DNA of 64,000 bases, from positions 21,600,580-21,664,579 of the forward strand of contig NC_089589.1 of the NCBI RefSeq assembly GCF_019320115.1, written 5' to 3'. Below are positions 22,499-34,087 of this stretch, one piece after another. Position numbers and translations under genes: made by a program. Each line of letters opens with the position of its first letter. Within the stretch, counting starts at the first letter, position 1. Source of the stretch: Miscanthus floridulus. Its lineage: Eukaryota > Streptophyta > Magnoliopsida > Poales > Poaceae. Below the pieces are notes generated by a model. It worked only from the letters and a program-made list of their open reading frames with translations, ran no database searches and was not told the DNA's origin.

Positions 22499-22562
<64 letters not shown>
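22499..22562 (+). repeat. (TG)32 microsatellite
   Basis: 64 uninterrupted bases of TG, at the position of the duplicated intron where other copies carry much shorter TG runs. Reading frames across it (HTHTHT) are artefacts. Confidence 0.98.
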
Positions 22563-22566
<4 letters not shown>

Positions 22567-22654
22567 TAATGTCCTATTAGTGTTGATCTTGGGATTTGAG
22601 TTACTTGTATTACAATAGTGTGTATGTTCTTGGGATTTGCCACTGGGTAGGAAG

Positions 22655-23126
22655 GGGACGATCTTCTGGCAAGGTCTGTGCACCCTAGTCGGGTAGCTGC
22701 TGGCTGCCGGAATGGAAATGGTCAACACAAGCATACTTGGGATGTCCACTCAAGGGGCTGCTACAACTGCAATTGACGCAGCAGCTCCTGAGCTCCAGTT
22801 TTCTGAGCGCGATACAAATTAGCCAGCAACACAACATTGTGACGCCAGGATCAGCAAACCACAGACAAGGTGCGTCTAGCACAGATGTGGATAGTCTGGT
22901 CCAGGCAATCCAACACACTCATAGCTCTTTTGAACAAGCAACGAGGGCGAAAAATCCAAATGGCGACGACAGCATGGTGTGTGGAAGCTGTTCTGCTAAG
23001 AAGGATGGCTCTTGTGACTGCAACTCCAGGTTTGAGTGTAATATCTATCCTGACCTGGCTAAACAGCACGTGGTTGCACCTTGTGGCCACCTCTTCTGCT
23101 GGCCATGCTTGCTCCAGTGGCAGTAA
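22655..23126 (+). pseudogene. RMA-like RING gene fragment, copy ii (zinc ligand Cys to Tyr)
   Basis: Frame 22737-23126 carries [33 protein letters not shown] and [15 protein letters not shown], then a RING-type segment: [27 protein letters not shown], here split as [12 protein letters not shown] and [11 protein letters not shown]. The order and the HLFCWPCL motif match RMA-type membrane-anchored RING E3 ligases. The second zinc ligand is Tyr (tat, 23046-23048) instead of Cys, and a stop after LLQWQ removes the last CPVC pair. It cannot bind zinc normally. Confidence 0.7.
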
Positions 23127-23560
23127 CAGGCATGACGTTGATGATATGATCAGCTTCACGATACCTTAATTTTATTCTGTCCTCTGCCACTAGCAGTAAC
23201 AGGCATGATTGCACCATTCTTTACATATTTTTGTTGTGTCTTTGGTGGATTATCTTCCATTTCGATGTACATGTGTTAGTTCAACACTCTGGCCAGTAAT
23301 GGTTAAAAAATTCAGAATTTTGCTGTCAGATTGAGGTATCTATACATGTAGATAGAGAATGGAGTTTCATTCATCTGTAGGCCCCAATGGGACAACCAAT
23401 TAAACAACAAAAACAATTAACAAATGCACCAATGGGACAACCAATTAAACAATGAAAACAAGTAAACTTCTTTCATCTTGGAGCAACTAACGAAAACATT
23501 TTAACTGAAAAATTCGACAACATTATTTAGTATATATTACGTACCATGCCATGTCCTGGC
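23127..23560. other. Intermodule spacer without recognisable features
   Basis: AT-rich. It contains a short direct repeat (caatgggacaaccaattaaac at ~23388 and ~23430) and no frame, element end or module I can identify. Confidence 0.5.
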
Positions 23561-23564
23561 ATTT

Positions 23565-23860
23565 AACATCACAGTCCTCCCTGCCCCTGGCGCCAGCGTT
23601 GATGATGCCCATGGTGGGTCTGCACGAGTCTCCCAGACACCTCCTTTGTACATGTGATTTCTGATTCGACCTCTCCCTTTCTCTCGATTTTATGTGACGA
23701 AATTCTGTTTCTGCACGATGCCATATCAGGTTGGAGCTGGAGGAGAGGAACTGGGCGAATCTAGTATAGGGCACTATCAGGGAGATCAGTGAGAAGCTGC
23801 TCGCCATCGATGCCATAGAGTACATCCGCCTGAGAGCGGTCTGCAAACCATAGATACTTT
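23565..23860 (+). pseudogene. MAFL exon tail plus F-box exon, copy ii
   Basis: 23565-23660 is the end of a first-exon copy (cctccctgcccctggcg...), followed by the ~110-base intron and acceptor (atatcag|gttggag). The F-box reads NWANLV, a stop, TIREISEKLLAIDAIEYIRL and RAVCKP up to ~23850. The tag stop after WANLV recurs in copies iii and v; the copy at 42283 has caggac-type sequence without it. Confidence 0.6.
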
Positions 23861-24289
23861 ACCCACTTGCATTCATGCTACTTTTTCTTTGAATTAGAAT
23901 TCTTGATTTTAAACTTAAGTGCTTCTGTATTATTTCATTACATATGAGAATGTGTCTCCCAGTTTCTTCATGAAGAGAAACCAGATCTGGTGGCAATGGA
24001 AGTGGTGGGAGATGGAGTGGGACTGGGAGTGGGATAGGGGCAGTGTTAAATAGAAGACAATGAGATCAAAAATCAAATCGACTGAAGTAAATATATATGA
24101 CAATGCATCTTTGGTCTCATATGAAAATGAAAAAAGAAAATATAGAAAACTACATGGTCCGCAGCTGGCTCTAAGACAATTCTTCAAACTCATTATATGT
24201 TTAGAAGACAATGAGACTAAACAAAATAAAATTTGAGTGCCCTTTCGTTACCCATAAAATTTAAAATTCCTCTTCTATATGATATATTT
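23861..24289 (+). repeat. Mixed remnants: leader piece, F-box tail, AT-rich module copy 2
   Basis: 23880-23960 matches the leader before 5' exons at 3750 and 41890 (catgctactttttct...). 23965-24045 matches the end of the F-box gene copies (agaaaccagatctgg...gggagtggg). 24050-24289 is the agaagacaatgag AT-rich block. No coding frame. Confidence 0.45.
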
Positions 24290-24960
24290 ATAGGTGCTTT
24301 CTCACTGTGCTTGGGAGGAATGGAATTCGAGCGAATAGGTGCGTGGGGGTTTATAGTGAGAAGATCAGGGGCCAGGTGTGGCGAAACCTTGTTCGTCCTT
24401 GTGCTGGATTCCCCTCCCATTAAATCCTTCCTTCAGTTGTCATATGCTTCCATCTACAGTGTGCTGGCTTTGCTTATAGCTATACTTCAGTTTCTCATGG
24501 ATGAAGCAACTAAAGAATTGCCCATAGTTTTTCAACTGGTTTTGAACCAAAAGTCAGCTTGGATTGTTCCAAAAAAACTAAGAGAAAATCGTGACCCCCC
24601 TTCCCGGGCCCTGAAGCGATGACACAACCAGGATGATCTGAGGGCCATAGCGAGCCGCATTAGAGAAGATTGAAGTGGATGGCGGCGTGTTTCCATGAGG
24701 CTGTACTCTAGTTGAAGGGTTTCACACCCGAGGAGCAGGAGGCAGATGGACCTTGGCCTCCTTTATTTTAATTCAGTAGAAAATAGGTGAGCCCAACAGG
24801 TAGCCCAATATATGCAAGCCTATACTCACCAAGTTTAGTGCCAATCACACAATCTTGACGCATAGTTTAGCTTTCTAGTCTTCCGATCTGATATATGGTT
24901 TTGCACAGTACAAGGCTAAAACCTAATAGCAACTCCACCTCTATCCATATGCACGTCCAC
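24290..24960 (+). pseudogene. 3' module, longest frame (unidentified protein end)
   Basis: Frame 24233-24622 includes SIYSVLALLIAILQFLMDEA, TKELPIVFQLVLNQKSAWIV and KKLRENRDPPSRALKR, ending at 24622, then a UTR-like stretch with conserved features up to ~24960. The hydrophobic SVLALLIAILQFL could be a membrane segment. The same residues recur in three other copies with different lesions. I do not recognise the family. Confidence 0.4.
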
Positions 24961-25134
24961 TTTAGAGTGTGTTATTCGTACTCTATCTTTTGACACATCT
25001 CATAAAATTGGAACAATATAGGGCACAGTGGTGTGGGATCCAGTTCTTTTCATATCTCTACATAGTTACTACAGGGCAATCCAGCTCCCTTCCTCGTCCA
25101 CCTACTCAACCATCCAAACCCTAGCAGCACTGTC

Positions 25135-25745
25135 ATGGCTTTCCTTGCAAACCAACTTCACCAAGTTGCTGCCGTCGATGACGCTGCGGCAGTCAACCCT
25201 CTACAGTGTGATGGCTTTGCTTAGAGCTATGCTTCAATTTCTACTGGATGAAACCACTGAAGAATGGCCCATAGTTTTTCAACTGGCTTTGAACCAAAAG
25301 TCGGCCTAGATTGTTCCAAAAAAACCGAGAGAAAACCGTGACCCCCTCCCCGGGCTCCGAAGCGAAGACACAACCAAGATGATCTAAGCCCATTTGCGAG
25401 CCGCGTTGGAGAAGATTGAAGTGGGTGGCCGCGTGTTTCCGTGAGGCCTTGCTGTAGCTGAAGGGTTTCACACCCGAGCATCTGGACGTAGATGGACCTA
25501 GGCCTCCTTTATTTTAATTCAGTAGCGAATAGGTGAGCCCAACATGCAGCCCAGTATGCAAGCCTGTACTCAGCAAGTTTAGTGTCAATTACACAATCTT
25601 GATGCATAGTGTAGCTTTCTAGTTTTAATATCTGATCTAAGGTTTTGCACAGTACGAGGCTAAAACTGTTTAGCAACTCCAACTCTATCCATATGCACGT
25701 GCACATTAGAGTGTGTTATTCTGAGTCTATCTTTCGATACATCTC
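25135..25745 (+). pseudogene. MAFLANQLHQ exon joined to 3' module, second example
   Basis: Met 25135: MAFLANQLHQVAAVDDAAAV, then the same junction to the 3' module as at 21223 (gcggcagtcaaccctctacag). The two therefore share one recombination event that was later duplicated. The 3' module reads ILQFLLDETTEEWPIVFQLA and then a stop. The UTR-like tail runs to ~25745. Confidence 0.5.
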
Positions 25746-25799
25746 ATAAAATTGGAACAATGTGGGATCCGGTTCTTTTCAATATCTCTACATAGTTGC

Positions 25800-25974
25800 T
25801 ATAGGGAAATCCAGTTCCTTTGCTCGTCCGCCTACTCAACCATCCAAACCCTAGCAGCGCCGTCATAGGCTTTCCTTGCAAACCAACTTCACCAAAATCG
25901 CTGTCGTCGATGACGCTGTAGCAGGCAACCCTATCTCAGTCCTCCCTGTCCCTGGCGCCAGCGTTGACAACATC
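25800..25974 (+). pseudogene. MAFL exon copy with destroyed start codon
   Basis: The leader ccagttcctttgctcgtc is followed at 25864 by cataggcttt where sisters have catggcttt, a one-base insertion that removes the ATG frame. The exon continues to ...gccagcgttgacaacatc, where the solo LTR is inserted. The last five bases, acatc (25970-25974), are the target duplication. Confidence 0.55.
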
Positions 25975-27071
25975 TGTCGCGGGGTCAAAACCGCGGCAAG
26001 CATTGCTGTTCGTGGTGGTATCAGAGTGCGTGTCTCCGGTGGCTCGGGTGGACTCTAGAACACAAGAATAAGAGAGGGGATGCAATGGTTTATCCTGGTT
26101 CAGGCAATCGATGCCCTACGTCCAGCAGTTGATGATCCTTATACTTGAGCAGCCAAAATCTGTAAGGGTGAAAGGGAAAGATTTTGTAGGGGATCGCTCG
26201 GTGCTAATCCTAGGTTCGCCTTGCCGCCGATGGAGCCTTCCCCTCGTCAGAGAGGAGGAAGACGACGGGTGCGGTGGAGGAGCTCTCAATGCCCCTCTCT
26301 TGCTTGCTCCGCTCTCGGTGCAGAACCTGAGCGAAACGATGAGGACTCGATTGATCTGTTTGGAATCATCCTTCCCCTCTTAGTATCCGACCTTCCCCTT
26401 GTATCTCGAGGTAGATAGGGTACATTGCAGTTTCGGGGGGGGGGGGGTAGCCTATGGTCTACATGCGTTGGAGTCCAAGAGGGTCTTGCAGCGGCGTCGT
26501 GTGGACCGCGGCAATGTTGTGGAGCAAAATAAGTTGTGGGCATCGTCTGGCTGCTCTGTTCTGACATGCTGAGAGTCAGGTTGTGTCGTCTTGGACTGGT
26601 CTTCACCAGTTGTATCTTCTAGAGGCTTCTTGAATGCGAAGGTTGCCAGTTTAAGGGCCTAACGGGTGGGCCAAGAAGCCCCCTATCCCCTGAAGCCAAC
26701 GGAGGAGTTTGTCTTCTTGCATCATGCCCCATGCGAGACCCACGGGGCAGCGCCGAGGAGGCGGTAGCTCGGGGTGCACCTTCTCATGCACGGGCGTTGA
26801 CTGGCGCCGAAGGCCAGGAAGGAGCCAAGGATCGGCCCCCGGCTTTCACCGATCGGGAGCCTGAGGCTCGGGAGAGTACCCAAGCCCTGAGCAGAGGTGG
26901 CGGGCGTTCCCGGGCTTTGCCTGCATCCTTGTCCTGAGGGTACGCATGAGCGTACCCGATGGGTATGGCCCCCGAGCCCCCGAGTGATCCTAGAGGGTTC
27001 AGGCGGGCGGTCTCTCGTTCGGAAACCTTTGATCCCGAGGCTTAACATACACGTATGTTAGGATCTCATGA
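25975..27071 (-). mobile_element. Solo LTR (about 1.1 kb), copy 1
   Basis: Flanked by acatc at 25970-25974 and 27072-27076. A homologous LTR with the same insertion point lies at 46359-47493, and there it retains TG...CA ends. In minus orientation it contains leader-like GC-rich sequence. It ends with a region holding the widespread grass LTR phrases for 'tttatcctggttcaggcaat' on the plus strand. No internal domain remains, hence solo LTR. The lineage is uncertain, probably Ty3. Confidence 0.65.
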
Positions 27072-27870
27072 ACATCCATGGCGGGTCTCCACGAGTCTCC
27101 CAGACACCTCCTTCGTACATGTGATTTCTGGTTCGATCTCTACGTTTCTCTCGATTTTATGAAACAAATTTCTGTTTCTGCACGGTGCCACATCAGGTTA
27201 GAGCCGGAGCAGAGGATCTGGGCAAATATAGTATAGGATACTGTTAGGGAGATTAGTGAGAAGCTGCTCGCCATCGATGCGATGGAGTACATCCGCTTTA
27301 GAGCGGTCTACGAGCCGTGGAGAAGCTCGACCGCTAATCGTCTAACCTGGTAACCATGTTTCTTTCCCAAGAAGTGGGAGATGCTTGACAACCATGAGAA
27401 TGACGACGACGAGGCACCTACAGACCTGGCGGCGCCCTACTGCCACCATTTTGTGAACGTGCACATAGGCGCTATGCTCTGGATCGAGCAAATGTCAGTT
27501 GAGGAGCACGATGATTTCATCGCCGGCGCCGAGAGGCTCAAGTTTTCTTCTAGTGAGCGCACCAAAACGGTGCGCCTCTTCAACACCCTAACCACCAGCC
27601 ACTGCCGTCCTTGTAGGTTTCTCTAGGGCCTAGAGGGAGAGCCAGAGCTCACTACTGCTACCAGGATCGTCGCCGACAGGAGGAATGTGCTAGCACCATG
27701 ATTATGTGCGCCATGCTTAGCGATGGCTTTGTGAACCGTCGATGCTGGCGTTGTGCGGTTGGAGGACGGGGCGTGCATCAAGAGGATAAACCATATCTGG
27801 TGGGAATGGGAGTGGTGGGAAAGGGAATGGGAGTGGGAGTGGGACTGGAGTGGGATAGGGGTAGTGTTCA
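27072..27870 (+). pseudogene. F-box/DUF295-like gene fragment, copy iii
   Basis: After the exon end and ~110-base intron, the F-box exon from ~27200 reads WANI-type residues, then TVREISEKLLAIDAMEYIRF and RAVYEPW. 27381-27626 is an open frame with DLAAPYCHHFVNVHIGAML, WIEQMSVEEHDDFIAGAERL and KTVRLFNTLT, matching the start of the DUF295-type domain of grass F-box proteins (the VRLFNPLT motif is typical). The terminal part to 27870 is frameshifted. It would be a substrate receptor of an SCF ubiquitin ligase if whole; it is not. Confidence 0.65.
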
Positions 27871-27894
27871 ATAGAAGACAATGAGATTGAAAAA

Positions 27895-28125
27895 TGTTCC
27901 ATTCATGTTGCAGACCCAGTTGATATCTGAGGAGAGAGAAAAAATATTCTTTGCGCCCTTGCTACTCCTGGCAATCCGACAGTTGTGAAGCATAATACAA
28001 TTATCAAGCCTAATATTATTAGATGAAAATTCATCACAAGAAGCCAGATTGAATAAGGTTACCGAAGCAATAATCAATGGAAACAACGAGCAAAAAATGA
28101 AAGTAAGCAGCCAACCCCAAGGTAG
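27895..28125 (+). pseudogene. IVCALAAPGN exon module, copy 3
   Basis: Starts gttccattcatgttgcagac and includes the lightly altered IFCALATPGNPTVV region. It ends MNKVTEAIINGN and KMKVSSQPQG at the donor-like ggtagtgtg (28122). The AT-rich block that precedes it in other copies is nearly absent here. Confidence 0.45.
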
Positions 28126-28160
28126 TGTGTGTGTGTGTGTGTGTGTGTTGTGTGTGTGCT
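28124..28160 (+). repeat. TG microsatellite, interrupted
   Basis: Imperfect TG run at the same intron position as 22499-22562. Confidence 0.9.
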
Positions 28161-28311
28161 TGTGTGTTTTGAATGTCCTATTAGTGTTGAGCTTGGTATT
28201 TGTGTTACTTCTATTACAAATGTGTGTGTGTTCTATGGATTTGCCACTTCTCTCTCACTCTTGCTCTCCGATGTCCGATCCATTTCTCTCTTGCTCTCGC
28301 TCTCGCTAGCT

Positions 28312-28892
28312 ATGGTGCTGCCTGCCATGGACTCCGACTCTGACACGTCCCACGAATTCTCCCCAGAGTGTTTCCGTATCGTTCACCACCGCCCAAGCCC
28401 AAGCAAGAAGCCACGATCAGACACAGATCAGGATGGTGCCGATGCCGTGTACGCGCCCACCCCCACCATGGCCGCGCTGTCGCCGGACCCACCTTCTAGT
28501 CCTATGTTTGACGATGCCCAGAGACAGCCAGGCCTAGGCACAGATCAGGAAGGTGTCGATGCCATCGACGCGCCCATGGCCATGGAGAGGAGGAGGTCGC
28601 ATGACCCTCTTCCTAGGTCTAAATCCGGTGCTCGCCGGAGGAAGACGACCACAGACAAGGGGCATCTAGCACAGATGCGGATAGTCTTGTCCAGGCAATC
28701 CAACGCACTCATAGCTTTTTTGAATAAGCGGCGTGGGGGCAAAATCCGAATGGCGACAATAACAACGTGTGTGGAAGCTGTTCTACGAAGAAGGATGGCT
28801 CCTGTGACTGCAACTCCAGCTTTGAGTGTAATATCTGTCCTGACCTGGCTAAACAGCCCATGGTTACACTATGTGGCCACCTCTTATGCTGG
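28312..28892 (+). pseudogene. RMA-like RING gene, copy iii, chimeric and cut by a retroelement
   Basis: A CT-rich, 5' UTR-like stretch (28250-28310) precedes the Met at 28312 (MVLPAMDSDSDTSHEF...), open to ~28648, with Ser/Pro/Asp-rich content. From ~28650 the homologous frame is a different one: [18 protein letters not shown], a stop at ~28725, [27 protein letters not shown] and LCGHLLCW. The RING stops exactly there because the Tekay-like LTR begins at 28893. The first five zinc ligands are intact; the rest is lost. Confidence 0.65.
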
Positions 28893-29849
28893 AACACCCT
28901 AAAATTTGAATTTTTAGAAATAGAGCTAAAATGATTTAATTTGGAATTTTGTGCTCATGAAAACATAGGAAAATAAAAATTTTCATTAATTTAAAATTTA
29001 TTATAAGGAGTAGCAACATGGATGTGCATACATGCTGATGCATTGGATTTATTTGGTTGAGTGGTTTTGATTGAAAATTTAAAATGGTTTAAGATTTGCT
29101 TTTGGCAAAGAAATTCTGGACAATAGTAGACTTCAATATCTTTCTCTGAGCGCAAGAATCAACCTCATATCTATTTTGGTTATGGAGATACAAAAATCAC
29201 AAGGCAATGCATCTGTGCTGTTTGGAACCTAGAATAGTTTCTATTGTGCACTGTTTTAGACTAAGAAAACTGAGGAATTTGGAAAAGTGTTCTATAAGAA
29301 TGTTGTGGAGAATTTTATAAGCTTTCCAACGATATAAGCTACAACTTCATTGGATCAACAGGATGAGTGTTACAGCTGTTTTACTGTGCTGCTGTTTTTC
29401 TGCTCGCGAGGAATTCCAGATTTCTTGTTCCTGCTCATATGCGAGAGTATCATTGGGATGCCAGAACGTCTTGATATTAGTTAACTCATCTAGAAGGAGA
29501 TGCAAGCCATACTTTGGTGACCCCTAGTTTATCTTTTCTTAAGGGGGGTAGCCAAGTGGAAGAATTTACAAGGTGAAGTATCCTACGTTCTGGTTTGCGC
29601 AGCGAAAGCGTGGTGGTATCCAAAGATGTGAGAGAAACTCAGAGTCCCAATGAGTTTTGATTAAAGGTTCAAGGAAGGTTTAACCAAGATCATCAAGATT
29701 TAGATAGAGCTACTGGATAAGTTTTCAAGTTAGTTTGGATAAAGAAACGTCAGCTAAGTGTTTGAAGGAGTCCAAGAAGAGGTTGAAGTAAAACCTAAGT
29801 ATTAGCCTTGCCAGATCCAAATAAGAGCTTCATATCTACAAGGATGCAC

Positions 29850-30230
29850 CCTGTCAAGGTGTGGAATGTGTACTTATACGAGAAGAAAGGTAGTAGCTTG
29901 TTCATTAAGTCAACTAAGGAAGCGTGAGTTGAACTACCTAACATGTTATCTGGAGTCATCCATTGTGGAGCATGGAAGTAATATCTTTTTGGAAGTAAAA
30001 GTGTCATCTAGGAGGATCACAAGAATCTACAGGACATCTTCACCGAGTTGGTCATGAGCTTGTGATATCCTCATTGGAATGAAATTGATTATGACTTGGA
30101 AAAGTGCTACCATTTGGAGAAGCAAAAGTCATGGCCGATGCTCTTAGCAATGGAGAATTGTGCTAAGAAGGTTCGGGTGACACCGAGTATTAAGAATTAT
30201 ATTCCAAGTTTGTGCAACCATAATCGGAAT
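29850..30230 (+). pseudogene. pol remnant (RNase H and start of integrase region)
   Basis: 29880-29960 reads VVACSLSQLRKRELNYLTC, matching [19 protein letters not shown] of the intact family. Around 30120 is KVMADALSNGE for the usual ADALSRK. 30275-30300 resembles QEIRQASLEGEY. Indels and stops are numerous. Confidence 0.7.
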
Positions 30231-30570
30231 CATTAATGTTTTGAAGATTGGTAGTAGAATATCCTTCTGACCAAGAGATTCGTCAGGCTTCGTTGGAAGG
30301 TGAATATACTAAGAAAGAGAATTGATATTACGGACTAAAAAGGAAAGATGGCCTAGTGATTGGAGTTGCCTAAGAATTGTTCAAGGTACCTATCATAATC
30401 TTGGAGTTAGTTTGACAAGTTACTTGGAGTAAGATTTACAGGTATGTAAAGTAAAGTGGGATCCCTATCAAGACAATGGAACTGCATGAGAAAGTAAAGA
30501 AGAATTCAAAGGCAGAGTATTCCTATCTCCTAGTCGACGTCGTGCGAATCTCAGGGACGAGATTCATCTT

Positions 30571-30584
30571 AAGGGGGGTAGAAT
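30571..30584 (+). promoter_or_regulatory. Polypurine tract of the second Tekay-like element
   Basis: aaggggggtagaat immediately before tgtaacacccc, identical to the tract of the first element. Confidence 0.9.
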
Positions 30585-33500
30585 TGTAACACCCCAAAAT
30601 TTGCCACTTTTAAAAATAGAGTTAAATGATTTATTTTTGAAATTTTGAGCACATGAAACATAGGAAAGATAACATTTTTATTAAATTTAAATCTATCATA
30701 GGGCTTAGCAACCTTGATGGTGCATACATGCCGGTGCAATTGATTTTTTTGATTGTGTGGTTCGAATCAAGTTTCAAAATGGGTTGAATTGCTTTTGGAA
30801 ATAAATTTGAAAATGGCTTTGAAATAAAAGAAAAGAAAATAAGAAACTAAGAGCATTTAAAAAGTTGTGAAAATTTATTTTTGAAAACTTACCAAAATTT
30901 CTCATTCTTATTTGAATTGAAAAGTATATTGGAAATAATATTTGAACTTGATTTGATTCTTAATTGAAATTGGTTTTGAAATAGGAAATAGAAAAGGATT
31001 TGAAGAAGAAGAAGAAAAAAAAACTCCCTTCTCCCCTTAGGCCAGAAGGCCTGCTTCTGTTTCTCTCTCCCCGACCCACTATTTTTTTTCCCGCGCGATC
31101 CAGCTCTTTTTCTCTCCCTTCCCTATTCCGCGGCCCAGCTCGGCTTATTCCTTTCTCTCGCGCGCAGGCCCATTTTAGGCTAGCCCTAGCAGCCACGCTG
31201 CGCAGCCCAAGCTCCCCTCTTCTCTCTCACTGCCAGGTCGGCCCCATGCGTCAGCGCCATCTCCTTACTTGTGTCCGTGCCCGAGCGGGACTCCATCCCG
31301 TGTTGGGAGTAAGCCGCCGCCCTGTATCCACCACGACATTGGCGTGCTGCCCACGCCACGCCTCTGTAAATAGGAGCCAAGACCGTGTCGCACCCCATCC
31401 CCTAACCCTAGCTTGCGTCGTCTTTGCTTCGAAGCTCGCAGCGCCAGTGAAACCCTAAGCCACCACCGCCGGTTGTCTCGCCGTTCCGCCACTCCGTCGT
31501 CGACCAGGACCGCTTCCCGAGCGTTGCACAAAGGTAAGGAAACCCGTAGGTACCGTCCGTGCCCTACTTCTTGCTCTCTGTCTCTCACGTCGCATCGTCG
31601 GAGTTTCATCGGTGAGTCCGACACACCTCGTCGAGCCCCACACCGCCCTAGTGCCGTCGTAGCCGAAGTAACCCCCCATCGAGTTTGCCTTGGCTTCCTC
31701 TTCCTTTCCGTATATTTTCCAAGCCTAACCAGTTCCCTCCAAGGCCGAATTCGAGTTGCGCCAACGAGCTCTTCGTCGCCATCCATGTCCGCCGTCGTCT
31801 GGAGTCCTATTCCGGCCGGGCGGCATCTCTCTCACCCCCTCTGATTTAATGAGAGCCATCTATCATGGATCCAACGGCTCAGATGAGCCCGTACCCCTTC
31901 GCGCGCCACATTGCGAAAGAGTCCCTCCAATTCTCTGTTTTCAATCCCGTAGGTCCATTGCGCAATCCATTGATTACGCCTTGATCTTTTAAAAGCGTAT
32001 TTTATTCGGTTGACTTCAAAAATATGTTTTCACTTATTTACAGATTTGCCACTGATTTTGTTTTAGCCATAACTTCTCCGTTTTAACTCCGATTTGACCC
32101 GTTCAACTTGCGTTAGGTTCAGTAATGTCATAATCTACATGTTTATACTACTGTTAGATGTGTTTTCAACTTTTTAAATTCGTGATTAGATTTAATCTAT
32201 TATTTTGTCAAAGGAAATCTTGTTTATTTCATATCTTCTGCGATTTAGATCCGTTTTGACCCATTTAAGTTGCGTTAGATTCATATCGATGAGATCTATG
32301 CACGTTAGTAATAGTGGTTAACATATTACTATTTCTAAAGTTTCATGGTTTAAATCATATCTTGATTTATAATTATGCAACTAGGTTTTATAAATAAAAT
32401 ATGATTTGTTTTACTTTAGTTTTATAATTCAAATCTAAATTTGATTTAATCCTGATTTATATAAGATTTTATGTAGTTAAAATAAATGAAGCCTATAGTT
32501 TTCTTTTCCATGTATAAAGCAAATCTCTCGGTAGTTGTATCTTTTCGACCGTAGCTCCGATTAGAGTGCTTCTCGCGACTGTGTGTTCATAGTGATGCGT
32601 AGAATCGTATTTCAAACTCTTTTACTTATTTTTCTATGATTGGTGTACTGTTCTAATTTAGATCTATTGTTTGCTTTGTGTATGATTGTATGGATGCTTG
32701 TGTGGTGCTTTATGATTTCGCCCAGTCGGTGAGATATACGTGGTGATCAAGAAGAGAAAGAAGAACATTGAAGGTTAAAGCTTACCGAAGGATCGATGTT
32801 TAAGGCAAGTGTAGCATGGGACCTTCCTTGTTGTCCTATATACCTTTAATCATTTAATTCATACTGCATGTGTCTACCTTGACTGCCAATAAGGATATCC
32901 TAGATATTTGAAACCTTGTGTCTTGATACCTATGTGGTATTGCATTGGGTAGTATGATGCTAGTGCTCAACTACAACCATGATCTTGTTACTTGACTAAT
33001 GGAATATGCAATAAACACTAAAAGATGCTTTTTAGCAACATGGAACAAGGGGGCTAGAGCATTGGGTTATTTTATGGTGCTCTAGATTCCTCTCCCTAAG
33101 GACTTATCTGTAAGTGATCATCCGGGACTTACAGTACAGCTGTGAAGGCTACATGGCTCTGGCTTTAGCTCAGTATGAGGACCTTTTCTAGCTTGTTAGA
33201 GGTTACCTTTATGGCGCAAGAGGGGTGTGTTTCGGGTTGGATATAGTGCGGCCTCTGTCCTTTAGTGTATAGGCTGCGCGTCATTGTGCCTGTCGGAAGG
33301 GGAGCCCTACATTCGCAAGCCACAGAAACCTAGCGGCCCTAACTTGTTAGACGAACCTTTGAAAGGCTTCATAGTGAACCCTGCCGACCTTCCTTGGTAG
33401 TGGGTCAAGAGGTTGGCCACCTCAAGCGAAAGGGTAAATCATGACTCATAGTGAAAGTGTACAACCTCTGCAGAGTGTAAAACCGATATATCAGCCGTGC

Positions 33501-34087
33501 TCACGGTCACGAGCGGCATTGGAACCCTTACGGAATAGATGATCACTAATGGTTAATAGATGATGAACACAAATGATACTAATGATAAAGATGCTCACTA
33601 ATGATAATTGTTTATGCTATTCATTATTCATGTTTACCTGATCATGTGTTTATGGGCTTGTGATAAACTTGTTGCTACTCAATTGCTAAAAGATTACTCA
33701 TTAAAAGCTAATCGCAGTTAAACCAGTGTCAGCCTTTTGAGCCTCATGAACCCCATGTTATACTTGTTGAGTACGACATGTACTTACGCTTGCTTTATTT
33801 TACACATATTTGGAAAATCCCGGATGGGTACCAGATTGCTAGAGTTTGGAGGAATGAGGCTTGTGATCAACCAGTCAGTTGTCCCTGTGGATTTGGAGTC
33901 TTCGCCTGAAGATCGGAGTTGTCTTTACGCTGTCTATACTCTGAGGTTATATTCTTTATACTAATATGTTATGTATTTAAGCATTGTCTATTGATATTAC
34001 CCTTATTTGTAGCTATATGTGAGATTTGACTTCCTGGGCTTCACATATGGTGTGTATCTGATTTTGTTCATAAAACCGGGTGTTACA
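30585..34087 (+). repeat. 3' LTR of the second Tekay-like element (3503 bp)
   Basis: Starts tgtaacacccc and ends gggtgttaca. 31000-31850 is GC-rich, with a tgtaaata TATA-like site near 31365, consistent with a promoter region. 32000-32700 is AT-rich. 33080-33560 holds the block shared with the first Tekay LTR. Frames in 31000-31990 are compositional. Confidence 0.88.

Larger units (their letters stand above)
28893..34087 (+). mobile_element. Decayed Tekay-like Ty3 element with complete 3' LTR
   Basis: 28893-29105 aligns with the first ~220 bases of the 3' LTR (aacaccctaaaatttgaatt against aacaccccaaaatttgcc), so it is a truncated 5' LTR missing its tgt start. 29105-29460 is leader-like, and 29460-30570 is shredded pol. 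Then come a PPT at 30571 and the LTR 30585-34087. No target duplication is seen (left flank gctgg, right flank catgt). The left flank is a RING exon and the right flank the duplicated block, so the locus was rearranged after insertion. Confidence 0.85.

Noticed and set aside
22387..22749. 120-codon minus-strand ORF with (HT)n
   Set aside because: Created by the (TG)32 microsatellite.
21189..28892. Helitron as carrier of the shuffled gene modules
   Set aside because: I could not find a TC start and a hairpin-CTRR end bracketing the modules; tandem duplication plus deletions explains the order.
31186..31992. ORFs of 70-173 codons in the second Tekay-like LTR
   Set aside because: Lie wholly inside the LTR promoter region; compositional, mutually overlapping on both strands.
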